A DNA stretch of 64,000 nt from NCBI RefSeq assembly GCF_022374935.2, contig NZ_CP092430.2:1116001-1180000 (forward strand), read 5' to 3'. The notes beneath the pieces are model-generated. The model was given only the letters and a program-made list of their open reading frames with translations. It was not told the DNA's origin and ran no database searches. Position numbers and translations under genes: made by a program. Shown in pieces: positions 39,106-46,244 of this stretch (position 1 is the stretch's first letter; each line of letters opens with the position of its first letter). The stretch is from Mycolicibacter virginiensis. GTDB lineage: Bacteria; Actinomycetota; Actinomycetes; Mycobacteriales; Mycobacteriaceae.

Positions 39106-40344
39106 CTAGACCACCATCGGCTTGGGCATGAATTTGGGCCGGAACCCGTAACGCGGCGTGCCGTAGTTCATGCCGCGCTGCCCGACGCCGGTCGGCACCG
39201 GAGGAGGCATGGAGGCCATGTTGTTGTGGGTCTCGGTGGGGACCGCCCAACCGCCGGGGCCGCTGGTCAGCGCCGCAGCGCCCGGGGTGGCTGCCGCCCA
39301 GCTCGCCGGCGCCGAGAACGATGTCCCCACCAGGGAGGCCTTCCCCATCCCGGCGGTGACGGCCGGGGTGACCGCGCTGACCCCGAACGCGCTGCTGACG
39401 CCGCTGGACAGGCCGCCGCCGAGCGCACCAAGGGCACCGAGTGCACCACCGGGGCTCAACGCCGCCCCCAGGCCACCTCCGAGCGCGCTGCCGGTGGCGG
39501 AGGTAAACCCGCCGCCGGTCAAGTTACCGATAAGGCTTGGCAGCAGCGCGGACGGGATGTAGGCCGCTCCGGTGCCCGCGGTGTTGAACAGGTTGTAAAC
39601 CGGGGTGCCGAACATGTACGCCCAGCCGTTCACCGGGTCGTTGTAGAGGAACTCGATGATCTGCTCGAGCCAGTCGGTCGATGCCGCCGGGGAGGCCATG
39701 CTCTGCAGGGCGTTCGGCAGCGACGAAATCATCTGCGCCGTCTGCGCGGTGCTGTTGGCGGTGCTGGAGCCGCCGGCCTGACTGACCGCAGCACCCTGGT
39801 TGGCCAACCCGGCCGGGTTGGTGTTCTGGGCCGGCTCGTTGAACGGGGTGACTTGGGTCGCGGCGGCCGAGCCGCTGGCGTAGCCGTACATGGCCGCGGC
39901 GTCTTGGGCCCACATCTGCGCGTAGTGGGCGTCGAGAGCTGCGATCGCCGGGGTGTTGATGCCGAGGATGTTGGTGGCGACCAGCGCCGCCTGCTGCACC
40001 CGGTTGGTGGTGACCGCCGCCGGGGGCACCGTGGCCGCCCGAGCGGTCTCAAATGCGGCGGCGGCGGAGGTGGCCTGGACTGCGGCCTGCTCGGCCAGCG
40101 CGGCGGTGTTGTTCATCCAGGCGATGTAGGGCGCCGCGGCCGCGGCCATCGATGATGAAGCCGGGCCGAGCCATTCCTCGCCGGACAGCTCGGTGATCAC
40201 CGTCTCGTAGGAGTGGGCGGCCGCGGTCAGTTCGGCGGCCAGTGCGCGCCAGGCCGCCGCGGCGGTCATCATCGGGGTCGAGCCCGGTCCGCTGTAGATC
40301 CGCCCGGAGTTGATCTCGGGGGGCAATGCTCCGTAATCCCACAT
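39106..40344 (-). CDS. PPE protein, PPE-SVP-like
   Basis: A 412-residue PPE protein: MWDYGALPPEINSGRIYSG at the N-terminus, WLG turn near 56, and a Gly-rich region around 270-300. The SVP-equivalent is FSAPASWAAATP, and the C-terminus is TPRYGFRPKFMPKPMVV. ATG 40344 is nine bases after the stop of the PE gene at 40354, giving PE-PPE translational proximity. It is followed by a second PPE gene. PE-PPE pairs are normally co-secreted as heterodimers. Confidence 0.9.
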   Translation of the reverse strand: MWDYGALPPEINSGRIYSGPGSTPMMTAAAAWRALAAELTAAAHSYETVITELSGEEWLGPASSSMAAAAAPYIAWMNNTAALAEQAAVQATSAAAAFETARAATVPPAAVTTNRVQQAALVATNILGINTPAIAALDAHYAQMWAQDAAAMYGYASGSAAATQVTPFNEPAQNTNPAGLANQGAAVSQAGGSSTANSTAQTAQMISSLPNALQSMASPAASTDWLEQIIEFLYNDPVNGWAYMFGTPVYNLFNTAGTGAAYIPSALLPSLIGNLTGGGFTSATGSALGGGLGAALSPGGALGALGALGGGLSSGVSSAFGVSAVTPAVTAGMGKASLVGTSFSAPASWAAATPGAAALTSGPGGWAVPTETHNNMASMPPPVPTGVGQRGMNYGTPRYGFRPKFMPKPMVV

Positions 40345-40353
40345 GATCTCCGC

Positions 40354-40653
40354 CTAACCCGCCGCCGCCGCGTTCGCGGCCTCGGTGGCCGCGTACGACG
40401 CGGAACTGGTCTTGAGCGTGGCCACGAACATGTCGTGAATGGCCGAGGCCTGCGCGGCGACCGTCTGGTAGAGGCCGGCGTGCGCGGCGAACTGCGCGGC
40501 GGTCAGTGCCGAGACCTCGTCGGCGGCCGCGGGCATGACGCCGGTGGTCGGGGCGGATGCCGCGGCGCTTTGCGCGTTGAGCGCCGCGCCGATCGCCTGC
40601 AGGGTGCTGGCCGCTGACGCCAGTGCCTCCGGCTGGGTGGTCACGAAAGACAT
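40354..40653 (-). CDS. PE family protein
   Basis: A 99-residue PE-only protein: [38 protein letters not shown] and the export motif YAATE before the Ala-rich end. ATG 40653 follows AAGGAG. It is the first gene of the longest cassette: PE, PPE, PPE, EsxM-like, EsxN-like, terminator. A TTAAC-n6-TTAAC repeat lies 81-96 bases upstream of the start. Confidence 0.92.
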   Translation of the reverse strand: MSFVTTQPEALASAASTLQAIGAALNAQSAAASAPTTGVMPAAADEVSALTAAQFAAHAGLYQTVAAQASAIHDMFVATLKTSSASYAATEAANAAAAG

Positions 40654-40733
40654 GGGTTTCTCCTTACGGCGCCCGGTGACTAACCGGCTCCTGGCACCAC
40701 CGTGGCGTATGACTGGCCGATTGTGAAAGCTGG

Positions 40734-40749
40734 TTAACCGCTTCTTAAC
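40734..40749. promoter_or_regulatory. TTAAC-n6-TTAAC direct repeat before PE gene
   Basis: Exact TTAACC copies start at 40734 and 40745, 11 bases apart, about 80 bases before the PE start at 40653. This is the best-conserved copy of the motif in the window. Confidence 0.5.
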
Positions 40750-41053
40750 CGCGGTGTCGGAACTCTTTACATGCACCTCAGTGGAGGTGCATTCGCGGTG
40801 TGCGGGGCGTCACGATTTCATGGGTCGGCGGCCGAACGACGGCTTGGATGCAAAAGCCGTGCGTGGCGGGATTGGGCGTTCGCCGAAGGGCTTTCGCGTC
40901 GCAGTGGCGTGGTCCAGCTCACAGTGACGTCCTGGGCGTGGGCGCGGCCATTTCGGCCCCGCCTGGCTGGCTGTCAATTGGCTTGATGGACAACATTTTT
41001 AGTCCGCCTCGCTTCACCGCGCCGGCCGCTCGTTTCGGGGCGGTGAGGGGGCG

Positions 41054-41112
41054 GTAACGCGGATTTAACATCCAGATCCGGGGGAGTAAACGGTGCGTAA
41101 CACGCTATTAAC
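41054..41112. promoter_or_regulatory. Two GTAAC-n6-TTAAC repeats before DUF732 gene
   Basis: GTAAC/TTAAC pairs at 41054-41058/41065-41069 and at 41097-41101/41108-41112, each with 11-bp period, lie just upstream of the DUF732 start at 41136. Confidence 0.5.
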
Positions 41113-41135
41113 GAATGCTCAGCACACTACGAGCT

Positions 41136-41441
41136 ATGAATCGGTTTCTGCTGCTAGCGGGCCTCACCGCCCTGGTCGGTCTGGCGGCCCCGGCGCACGC
41201 AGAGCCGGTCGGCAGCGACGCCGCCTTCCTCACCCAGCTGACCGGGGCCGGTCTGAGCCACAAGGGCTCCGACCAGGTCGCCATCTCGGCCGGCCACTCG
41301 GTGTGCCAGCTGATGGACGCCGGGCTCACCCCGATGGACACCGTGGTCGCAGTACAGACCACCAACCCCGGCTTCACGCTGCAGCGTGCCGCGGAGTTCG
41401 CGCGGATCGCCGCGCAGAACTACTGCCCCGAGCACGCCTGA
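41136..41441 (+). CDS. DUF732 small secreted protein
   Basis: A 101-residue exported mycobacterial protein of unknown function. Signal peptide MNRFLLLAGLTALVGLAAPAHA is followed by a DUF732 domain: DAAFLTQLTGAGL near 29, a central SVCQLMDAG and the C-terminal YCPEH, the two cysteines likely forming a disulfide. ATG 41136 is preferred over 41115, which would put polar residues before the signal. It directly precedes the tRNA-Leu gene. Confidence 0.85.
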   Translation: MNRFLLLAGLTALVGLAAPAHAEPVGSDAAFLTQLTGAGLSHKGSDQVAISAGHSVCQLMDAGLTPMDTVVAVQTTNPGFTLQRAAEFARIAAQNYCPEHA

Positions 41442-41505
41442 TTTCTTCACCTTTTCGGAGTGCCGGTAGGGCGCTGGCGAGGCCGTCGCGTTAGATTCGC
41501 CGCGA

Positions 41506-41579
41506 GCCCCCATAGCCCAATTGGCAGAGGCAGCGGACTTAAAATCCGCACAGTGTCGGTTCGAGTCCGACTGGGGGCA
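41506..41579 (+). tRNA. tRNA-Leu (anticodon UAA), integration target
   Basis: Cloverleaf of 74 bases: acceptor GCCCCCA/TGGGGGC, anticodon stem GCGGA/TCCGC with loop CTTAAAA giving anticodon TAA, and T arm GTCGG-TTCGAGT-CCGAC. The variable loop is only about five bases, whereas bacterial tRNA-Leu normally has a long variable arm. The 3' half from 41538 is duplicated at 54003, so this gene is the attachment site of the downstream element and remains intact. Confidence 0.92.
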
Positions 41580-41582
41580 CGG
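41538..41582 (+). repeat. Left attachment site (attL core, within tRNA-Leu)
   Basis: Identical over 45 bases to 54003-54047, starting CTTAAAATCC in the anticodon loop and running past the tRNA end. After one mismatch a further 12 bases (GTTTGTGCTGGT) also match. Confidence 0.9.
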
Positions 41583-41637
41583 CGTTTGTGCTGGTAGATG
41601 GCTTTTCTCGAAGCTAGATGAGCTAGTTGCCCACAGG

Positions 41638-41710
41638 AAATCCGGCGAGAGTCCGGCCAGTGGGCTACAAGGCCGCGCCGTAGCTAATTCGAGTACTGAG
41701 GTACGGGTAC
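41638..41710 (+). repeat. Left-end repeats: 20-mer and GTAC motifs
   Basis: A 20-mer at 41638-41657 (AAATCCGGCGAGAGTCCGGC) is identical to 53825-53844 near the other end. Three GTAC motifs follow at 41693, 41701 and 41707. Candidate integrase or excisionase arm sites. Confidence 0.55.
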
Positions 41711-41773
41711 GCCCCGAGTTCGGCCCGAATATGCCCCTGGACGCCGGGGTGAGGCCGGGGTGCAGGCGGGCGG

Positions 41774-42085
41774 TTAGACCGCGCCGCCGCAGCCGCCAGG
41801 CGGCGCGAGCGTTCCGCTGGGGAACGCGTCGTCAATGACGCAGTTCATCTCGAAACGCGGGGTGGCGAAGGTGCCACCGGTCATCGCCACGTTGTGCCAA
41901 TAGCTGCCGTCCGGGAACTTCTCACCGTTGCACCAGGCGACGGCGAGGATGCCGCCTTTGCCGCCGGGGCAGTCGCCCGTCGTGAGGTTGGGCTTCTGAG
42001 ACGGGTCCGCGTGTGCGGTTCCGACAAAGAGAAACACCGTCGTTGCGGCGACCGCCGCTGCTGCGAAGAGTCTGGCGATCTTCAC
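41774..42085 (-). CDS. Small secreted protein of the element
   Basis: A 103-residue exported protein of unknown function. A signal peptide (VKIARLFAAAAVAATTVFLF, cleavage expected after GTAHA) precedes a mature part with four cysteines (TGDCPGG, VAWCNGE, EMNCVIDD and GGCGG). GTG 42085 is chosen because GGAGG lies upstream; the longer frame from 42097 reads through that site. It is the leftmost gene of the element, on minus. Related-looking small secreted proteins are common mycobacterial chromosomal genes, so this may be host-derived cargo. Confidence 0.7.
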   Translation of the reverse strand: MKIARLFAAAAVAATTVFLFVGTAHADPSQKPNLTTGDCPGGKGGILAVAWCNGEKFPDGSYWHNVAMTGGTFATPRFEMNCVIDDAFPSGTLAPPGGCGGAV

Positions 42086-42199
42086 CCTGACCTCCATTGC
42101 TCCGAGTTGATTCGCCCCGCGCCCCGGCGGGTCTAGCGCGATCTAAGCAAATCGGTCGTCCCGGCAGGAGCAAAACCTCCAACCCCGGTCTGTGGGTAC

Positions 42200-42241
42200 A
42201 ACCGGGGCGGGGGCGGGCGCAGGCGCTAACCCGCCCCGGTT
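42200..42241 (-). terminator. Strong GC hairpin downstream of the capsid operon
   Basis: Perfect 12-base arms AACCGGGGCGGG (42200-42211) and CCCGCCCCGGTT (42230-42241) with an 18-base loop, in the gap between the secreted-protein start and the gene ending at 42336. No T-run follows, so it is a possible mycobacterial-type terminator. Confidence 0.5.
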
Positions 42242-42335
42242 GCGTCTAGGAGGCCGCTGATTCGCGGCCTCATCTGGCCGTAGCCGGGTGAACCCGGCGA
42301 CCGTGGGCTACCCGGTGCGCATGGCCACCGCGCGG

Positions 42336-42629
42336 CTACCGCGCCACGGGGTCGCCGGGATAGCCGCGTGCCTCGTTGGGTGGCCGGCGTTTCTGCCGGG
42401 GAGTGAGGGATAGCCCGTGCAGTTCCACCGGTGGACACTTCGGCATGTACTGGCCGCCGCGCGACGGCGGTAGCCCGTTCGCATGTGGCGCTACCAGACC
42501 CTCGCCCCACGACATCTCCGTGTCGCCGGTTTCGGCTTGGCCGGTGAGCGGGTCGCGTGAGCTGGCGTAGAACTGCTTTTTCCTGGGCGGCGGTTCCCGC
42601 CAAGGCTCGGGGGCATGAACACCGGCCAC
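42336..42629 (-). CDS. Hypothetical protein co-encoded with capsid-like gene
   Basis: A 97-residue hydrophilic, Pro/Arg-rich protein (VAGVHAPEPWREPPPRKK at the start, HANGLPPSRGG in the middle). I do not recognise the family. GTG 42629 lies two bases after the stop of the capsid-like gene, suggesting co-translation, although no clear Shine-Dalgarno is present. The longer open frame back to 42767 overlaps the capsid C-terminus and is not supported. A minor virion or scaffold-type role is only a guess from position. Confidence 0.4.
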   Translation of the reverse strand: MAGVHAPEPWREPPPRKKQFYASSRDPLTGQAETGDTEMSWGEGLVAPHANGLPPSRGGQYMPKCPPVELHGLSLTPRQKRRPPNEARGYPGDPVAR

Positions 42630-42631
42630 GG

Positions 42632-43756
42632 TTACGTCGCAATCGTCGTCGGCGCGGTGTAACTGGCATTGGCCGTGATCTGACAGACCACGGCGGCTCC
42701 GCGATGACGAGTGCCAACACCGAATCCACGGGCGAAGAATGAATCTTGCAGCGGATAGCCGACCCAATGGCCAGGGATGTGTCGAAGTCCTTGGTACGCC
42801 GGGTTGATGTGTTCGCGGAAGCCTACCGGGTTGGCTTCGCTACCCGGCCCGCCGGTCGCCACCAGGGCCACATAGCCCTTCGGCACGTAGTTGCTCTGGA
42901 TCAGCAAAGCGGACCCGTATGAACCCCACACCTGGAGACCGTTGAACTCGGCGTTGGGGATTGGGCCGTGGACCGTCTCGTTGGAGATCCACGCAGGCAT
43001 CAGAGCGCTGGGGATGAAGTCGTGCTTCGGCAAAGGCGCGCCTGTGCGGTACTCGACTCCGGCCCGCCACGAGGTCACCGCGGCATCCTCAACGTCCAAC
43101 GGGTTCATCATCAGCAAAAGCGTTGCGCTATTTGAGGTACCAGGCACGCCGTAGCCGTGCTCCTGCACGTGGCGAATCAGATTCTCGGCATCGGCCGCGT
43201 CCAAGACTGTTGAACCGCTGGTGAGGTAGTGGGAGTGGGTGCCATCGAACGTCTGGCCCAGATACGGCGGGGGCGCCATGCCGTCAGCGTTCCACAGGCC
43301 GTAGCAGGTGTGGCCCCACTCATTGGGCGCGGTCGCCGGGTCGAATAGACGGTTAAGCACAGTCCCGTTTGTGAGCTTGTTGTCTGCCTCAAACACCCTG
43401 GTGACCTGCGCCTGAACTTGCTCCGCCGTAGCCTCTCGAAGGAATTTCCATGTTGCGCGCAAGCTGATGTCGTAGTCCTTGAATGAGTATCCAAGTTTCA
43501 GAACATCGCTCGGCGGGCGGATCGCGCGGGGCACGCCAAACTCGGTGGCTTCTTCAAACGAATCACTGCTGATGCTCTGCGGGATCGCATCAGCTACGTT
43601 GATCGTGCGGTAGCACAACAGGTTGGCGATGCTCGACCGTTCGGCGTTCCACAGCTCAAGAACCTGCTGCACTTCGGCCCAGATGTCATTGAGGTCAACA
43701 CCGTCGGCCGTCTGATTAACGAGAACATCGCCCGCTGTTGAAATGCCCTTAGCCAT
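42632..43756 (-). CDS. Phage major capsid-like protein
   Basis: A 374-residue protein that resembles actinobacteriophage major capsid proteins: MAKGISTAGDVLVNQTADG at the start, a central FEADNKLTNGTVLNRLFD and WGHTCYGLWNADG region, and a C-terminal LIQSNYVPKGYVAL with GSEANPVGFREH. There is no signal peptide. ATG 43756 has AGGAGG at ideal spacing; the extension to 43873 is unlikely. No terminase, portal or protease gene is adjacent, which is unusual. The call rests on remembered family resemblance rather than a profile match. An encapsulin-like or structural-hijack role is an alternative. Confidence 0.6.
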   Translation of the reverse strand: MAKGISTAGDVLVNQTADGVDLNDIWAEVQQVLELWNAERSSIANLLCYRTINVADAIPQSISSDSFEEATEFGVPRAIRPPSDVLKLGYSFKDYDISLRATWKFLREATAEQVQAQVTRVFEADNKLTNGTVLNRLFDPATAPNEWGHTCYGLWNADGMAPPPYLGQTFDGTHSHYLTSGSTVLDAADAENLIRHVQEHGYGVPGTSNSATLLLMMNPLDVEDAAVTSWRAGVEYRTGAPLPKHDFIPSALMPAWISNETVHGPIPNAEFNGLQVWGSYGSALLIQSNYVPKGYVALVATGGPGSEANPVGFREHINPAYQGLRHIPGHWVGYPLQDSFFARGFGVGTRHRGAAVVCQITANASYTAPTTIAT

Positions 43757-43930
43757 CGCGGCCTCCTGAAGCTGTCGGTGGTCGGGCCGAACGCTACGCC
43801 AGTACCACGTTGCGCGAGAGCCGATTACCGGGCCACTGAGCGACGGTCGGCGGACGGTGGCCGACGCCGTCATAACTTCGGCGAGCCGGGGCGGGTCGCG
43901 GCTAGGCTCGACGGTAACGCTGAATAGCGT

Positions 43931-43955
43931 TGCGGCGGCGTGATATACCGCCGCA
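43931..43955. promoter_or_regulatory. Inverted repeat in the capsid/HTH divergent region
   Basis: TGCGGCGG (43931-43938) and CCGCCGCA (43948-43955) flank the AT-rich centre GATATA. The site is 31 bases before the HTH gene and in the 230-base divergent gap to the capsid-like gene. Candidate operator overlapping a promoter. Confidence 0.4.
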
Positions 43956-43985
43956 CTACCGACGCTGATTGCAACGGAGGATCAC

Positions 43986-44237
43986 ATGGCGCGAGCGCCC
44001 ATCAAACACCAACCACCGCCCGGGGTCGTGTTATCGACCGTCCCGACGATCCGGGGCCGAGCTGGGGCGTACACCTGGCTCAATGATGTCTTGGGGGTAC
44101 CGGTGCGGCTGAACTATGTGCGCTCCGCAACCGCCAGGGGCGAGATACCGGCGACCAAAATTGGTGGCGCTTTAGTCTTCTCAACCCAAGCCCTATTCGA
44201 CTGGATCATGTCACTCACCACGGAGGCAACCGCATGA
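43986..44237 (+). CDS. HTH DNA-binding protein, excisionase/MerR-like
   Basis: An 83-residue small DNA-binding protein. Residues about 28-75 fit an excisionase-type winged HTH: YTWLNDVLGVPVRLNYVRSA, then GEIPATKIGGALVFSTQALFDWI. ATG 43986 has GGAGG upstream. Its stop overlaps the next start as ATGA. It diverges from the capsid-like gene, so it could control that promoter, or act as the recombination directionality factor for the integrase. Confidence 0.65.
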   Translation: MARAPIKHQPPPGVVLSTVPTIRGRAGAYTWLNDVLGVPVRLNYVRSATARGEIPATKIGGALVFSTQALFDWIMSLTTEATA

Positions 44238-45010
44238 GCACAATTGACCGCGCCCGCCGCGACTACCTGACGGCGAAGTTTCCCGGCCTCACCGCCCTGC
44301 GGCCCATGAGCCCCAACGCCAACACACAAGTACGGGCGACTGACCGGGCCGAACAGATCATCGAAAGGGTATGGGGCGACCGGGGCAGCGATGGCGGCGT
44401 GCTGTTCGATCCGGCGCGGGCACCCGCCTTGGCCGAGTGCGCTGATGCCGCAGCAGCCGATTACCACCGACGAGCCGCCAGCGGTGAGCTGCACTGGGAT
44501 ACCGGCGACGGCCTACGCGGCGACTACAACCCCGACGCCCCCGCTGAGCAAGGCGTAGTGCGTATTTGGCGCGTCGACAGCAACCACGTGGACATCGTGC
44601 GCGAGCGGTGGCGTGACGCGCCTGGCCGGCGGTGGGGAACCGTTGGCTACACGGCGGGCATGTTAGGGCACGACGTCGAGATGCTGGACTACCACGACTG
44701 CGCGGAGCACGGGTGCGATGGCGATTGCGACTTGCGGTGCAATCTGCACATCGCCAAGGCGTGCGGTGGGCCGACGCGGTTACTGCCGGTGGACCGGGGG
44801 GCGTTGGTGTTGCTGTTCCGGTGTTGCCGGAACTGTGAGGACTCGGCCGGCACGACGGCAAGCACCAACTTGCAGATCGCCCTCATGGAGGTCCATGACC
44901 GCCTGGCGATTAAGCCGACGACCCCAGCACCACCCGCGCGTACTGAACCCCGGCGGATGCGGATGAGGTGGCGGGCCGCGATCCGGCGATGGCTGCGGCG
45001 GCGACTGTAG
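44234..45010 (+). CDS. Hypothetical protein with Cys/His cluster
   Basis: A 258-residue protein of unknown family. The N-terminal part is charged and soluble. Around residues 155-178 there is a dense metal-ligand-like run (YHDCAEHGCDGDCDLRCNLH), followed near 196 by FRCCRNCED, so a zinc-binding site is plausible. The C-terminus is strongly basic (RRMRMRWRAAIRRWLRRRL), which could bind nucleic acid. ATG 44234 overlaps the HTH gene stop by four bases. It is translationally coupled to the HTH gene; nothing indicates the substrate. Confidence 0.6.
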   Translation: MSTIDRARRDYLTAKFPGLTALRPMSPNANTQVRATDRAEQIIERVWGDRGSDGGVLFDPARAPALAECADAAAADYHRRAASGELHWDTGDGLRGDYNPDAPAEQGVVRIWRVDSNHVDIVRERWRDAPGRRWGTVGYTAGMLGHDVEMLDYHDCAEHGCDGDCDLRCNLHIAKACGGPTRLLPVDRGALVLLFRCCRNCEDSAGTTASTNLQIALMEVHDRLAIKPTTPAPPARTEPRRMRMRWRAAIRRWLRRRL

Positions 45011-45478
45011 GGGTCGGTCCCGTGGCCTGTGCGCAACCGGACTGACGACCGGATGAGCCGGGGTGGTGCGGGTCGTCTCCTGTACACCGAACAGGCACCC
45101 TAAGGCAAGGGGAAAAACGGTAGCGAGTCGCGGCGTTCTTCTCCATGGGGGGGCTGGACCCGGCGACAGGTGCGAGTCCGTGCGTGGCAGCCAGGGACGC
45201 GGAATGGCGTTCTCGTCTCGCCGGTGAGCCATTGCCGTTTGGCCCGGTTCGGCCCACGTTTGCTCGCTCTGGCGAAAACCCTCTCTGCGGCCACTCGGAC
45301 TGGTGGCCCGGTTCGGCCCAGTCCGGACTGTACCGACCAATAGGAATTCTGTTGCAGCAGTACATATTAGGCCAGAGTGGACCGAAACTAGATTGCCTTG
45401 CAAACTGTTTCGAGATGGCGTAGGTGTTATGGGACGCCCGTGGAATGGGTCCGTGGGCATGAGGAAAGGAAGATCAAG
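45011..45478. other. Gene-poor stretch with a 16-bp direct repeat
   Basis: No supported gene. GGCCCGGTTCGGCCCA occurs at 45241-45256 and 45305-45320, 64 bases apart in the same orientation. An AT-richer stretch follows around 45340-45370. Confidence 0.4.
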
Positions 45479-45736
45479 ATGACAACAATGATCAGGAACG
45501 GACGTGCACCAACCGTTGAGGATCGGTTAGGCCCCGGCGAGCGATTCGAGTGGGCCTACAGGGACGAACCTCCCCGGAGCCTCAGCGCGAACAGGGTGAA
45601 TGGCATCTGGCTTGTTACCAAGATGGGTGCCTACGCTGACACCGCGGCGCTCACAGACAAGCTGATTGAGATGGTGCAGCACCACGATCGGAATGGCCTG
45701 ACGCAAGTCAGATTGAGCCTGTGGGCACCGTGGTGA
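45479..45736 (+). CDS. Hypothetical protein of the element
   Basis: An 85-residue soluble protein (MTTMIRNGRAPTVEDRLG at the start, VNGIWLVTKMGAYADTAALT in the middle, ending VRLSLWAPW). I do not recognise it. ATG 45479 follows GAAAGGAAG at usable spacing; longer starts back to 45398 have no such site. It stands alone between two intergenic stretches. Confidence 0.55.
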   Translation: MTTMIRNGRAPTVEDRLGPGERFEWAYRDEPPRSLSANRVNGIWLVTKMGAYADTAALTDKLIEMVQHHDRNGLTQVRLSLWAPW

Positions 45737-45866
45737 CGTCCTAAACCGGTTTCGCCGCTGTCGAGTTCGCCGGTCTAAAGGTCAGCGGCGCGGCGACGGT
45801 TCAAGTAGTATCGGAGTTCGGACCGGCTCTATGCGGGCCGGTGAGCGTTAAGTCTTGGCGGGCGGG

Positions 45867-45890
45867 CTCTTTCAACTTCAATTGAAAGAG
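45867..45890. promoter_or_regulatory. Perfect inverted repeat before the replication operon
   Basis: CTCTTTCAA (45867-45875) and TTGAAAGAG (45882-45890) are exact 9-base arms with a 6-base spacer, ending 12 bases before the ATG of the HTH gene at 45903. Candidate operator or RBS-occluding hairpin. Confidence 0.55.
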
Positions 45891-45902
45891 CGAAACGTTC
45901 AA

Positions 45903-46163
45903 ATGAAACACGATGACCCGGTGCTCACCGAGCAGCAGCTATTCGAGTACCTGCGCTACGAGCGCGGATTAGTCAGCGTCAGCCGTAATAGCGTGAAGTA
46001 CGCCGTACTGCGGCGAGAAATCACACCTACGCAAATCGGTTGCAAGAACTGGTTTTCCAAGCGCGACGGTGACGCGTGGATTGAGTCGTGCAAGAGTCCT
46101 GAACCGAGCATATTCACGGGCGTCCACGCGGGCCGCGCAGCGAAATCCCATGCAGCCGAGTAA
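45903..46163 (+). CDS. HTH excisionase-like protein
   Basis: An 86-residue protein whose first 60 residues fit a winged HTH of the excisionase/AlpA type: TEQQLFEYLRYERGLVSVSR, NSVKYAVLRREITPTQIG, then NWFSKRDGDAWI. ATG 45903 gives MKHDDPVLTEQQ; an upstream TTG at 45855 runs through the inverted repeat and is rejected. It heads the run of plus-strand genes that leads to the primase- and helicase-like genes, and probably regulates them or excision. Confidence 0.65.
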   Translation: MKHDDPVLTEQQLFEYLRYERGLVSVSRNSVKYAVLRREITPTQIGCKNWFSKRDGDAWIESCKSPEPSIFTGVHAGRAAKSHAAE

Positions 46164-46244
46164 ATCGAAATCCCCGGCACACTTTGGCGGGCGCACCGGG
46201 GACACCGAACAAACGAACCTGAAGGATCAAGACAGGCGTACCCG

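Larger units (their letters stand above)
40654..41135. other. Divergent intergenic region with hairpin and TTAAC repeats
   Basis: No convincing gene. It contains the TTAAC-n6-TTAAC site at 40734-40749. A perfect inverted repeat with 9-base arms ATGCACCTC/GAGGTGCAT and a 4-base loop lies at 40771-40792. Two further GTAAC-n6-TTAAC sites lie near the plus-strand DUF732 gene. Confidence 0.5.

Noticed and set aside
40771..41057. Short open frames between the PE gene and DUF732
   Set aside because: No Shine-Dalgarno, unlike neighbours in composition, and overlapping each other in different frames.
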